From Balneolia bacterium (GTDB taxonomy: Bacteria; Bacteroidota; Rhodothermia; Balneolales; Cyclonatronaceae), in assembly GCA_003567135.1 (NCBI GenBank), contig PXAI01000221.1, forward strand, positions 1 through 6,728: DNA of 6,728 nt. The letters are read 5' to 3'. Position 1 is the stretch's first letter. Each line of letters starts with the position of its first letter. The notes under the pieces were generated by a model. That model was not told where the DNA came from and made no database searches. It was given only the letters and a program-made list of their open reading frames with translations. Made by a program: the position numbers and the translations under genes. Below are positions 6,269 to 6,728 of the stretch, in pieces.

Positions 6269-6410
6269 CACTACCTCCAGTTTTGTGTAGTCTGTCCGGA
6301 ACTTACCTATTTATTATAGATTGTGAATAGTTTTACTGGAGATGAAGTTGTTGAAATATCCCGGATTGGCGTTTATCACATGAACTTTTAAACCACCGGT
6401 CTGTGTGCAG

Positions 6411-6728
6411 CTATTCTGTTAATCCTAAACGGTTATATCTTGCTTCCAGCACTTCTCTGTATGCTATTTTCATTTCCCTTGACAGAAATGATCGGTCAAT
6501 CAAATGGAGTGCTTTTGATTTATTCCTGATCATTCTGCTGAAGCTACCCTTGACCTGTTTAGAAGTCAGACCGAGTCCTTCACCTAATAGTTCAAAATGT
6601 TCCTTTTTTAATTTCCTTTTCTTACCGGCCAGGGTTAATGCAAGTTCCTCCGGATCTTCCGGCAGCAGAATGGCAACGTTTAATAAATCATAAGCAGGAG
6701 ACAGGGCCCATCCGGAATCGATTTCAAT
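6411..6728 (-). CDS. HipA-like serine/threonine kinase, C-terminal 105 residues (5' end outside window)
   Basis: An open minus-strand frame enters from the right edge and ends with TAG at 6411-6413. The visible 105 residues match the C-terminal end of HipA-family kinases. WALSPAYDLLN at the start carries the conserved Asp of the LSPAYDLL motif, which corresponds to the metal-binding Asp of the kinase fold. It is followed by PEDPEELALTLAGKKRKL and a helical LLGEGLGLTSKQVK region, as in the usual all-alpha C-lobe. HipA proteins phosphorylate cytosolic targets (glutamyl-tRNA synthetase in E. coli) and usually pair with a HipB antitoxin, which would lie outside this window. The active-site loop and the N-terminal domain are not visible, so activity cannot be judged. 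GC is about 40 percent, well below most of the genes to the left, which suggests acquisition by transfer. Confidence 0.85.
   Translation of the reverse strand: MEIDSGWALSPAYDLLNVAILLPEDPEELALTLAGKKRKLKKEHFELLGEGLGLTSKQVKGSFSRMIRNKSKALHLIDRSFLSREMKIAYREVLEARYNRLGLTE

Larger units (their letters stand above)
5933..6410. other. 478-base AT-rich gap without a convincing gene
   Basis: This gap lies between the stop of the hipA-like gene and the start of the AraC gene. It is AT-rich (one stretch at 6301-6360 has only about 16 G/C in 60). A minus-strand frame at 5967-6221 could start only from TTG, lacks a Shine-Dalgarno sequence and shows no domain, so I do not call it. The notable contents are an 18-codon ORF behind GGAGGT (6212-6278) and mutually exclusive hairpins (6094-6150). 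The AraC promoter should be here but I cannot place it. Confidence 0.6.

Noticed and set aside
6403..6693. A 96-codon plus-strand open frame at the right end
   Set aside because: It is antisense to the frame encoding the HipA-type C-terminus, which has recognisable family motifs.

Overview
The window looks like a piece of a Bacteroidota/Balneolota-type chromosome. The support is a DUF5777-type outer-membrane barrel next to a YceI protein, a seven-TM membrane-bound AraC regulator, several genes that start after A/T-rich leaders without a clear Shine-Dalgarno sequence, and moderate GC in the core. The phylum is an inference from gene content; no rRNA or other marker is present.

All seven protein genes lie on the minus strand, so transcription runs right to left. 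From right to left they are: the 3' end of a hipA-like kinase gene, cut by the right edge (6411-6728); a 478-base gap (5933-6410) with a long hairpin that has an alternative partner and a very short ORF behind a good ribosome-binding site; a membrane-anchored AraC regulator (4862-5932); a secreted erythromycin-esterase/TIKI/ChaN-like protein (3538-4785); a 205-base gap carrying one copy of an interspersed repeat; a tightly packed three-gene operon of Rieske lipoprotein, YceI and DUF5777 barrel (1389-3332); a 394-base gap with two more traces of the repeat and other hairpins; and a membrane-anchored alpha/beta hydrolase cut by the left edge (1-994).

The three-gene operon is the strongest functional unit. 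The Rieske and YceI genes overlap by one base and the YceI and DUF5777 genes by 14. All three products are exported, so they could form an extracytoplasmic redox or lipid-handling module spanning periplasm and outer membrane. The AraC regulator sits directly upstream of the esterase-like gene and may control it.

The interspersed repeat has inverted REP-like ends and a pairable middle. It occurs near the 3' ends of two genes here and resembles a REP doublet (REPIN). The right-hand end of the window (gap plus hipA) is clearly more AT-rich than the rest, which suggests a different origin.
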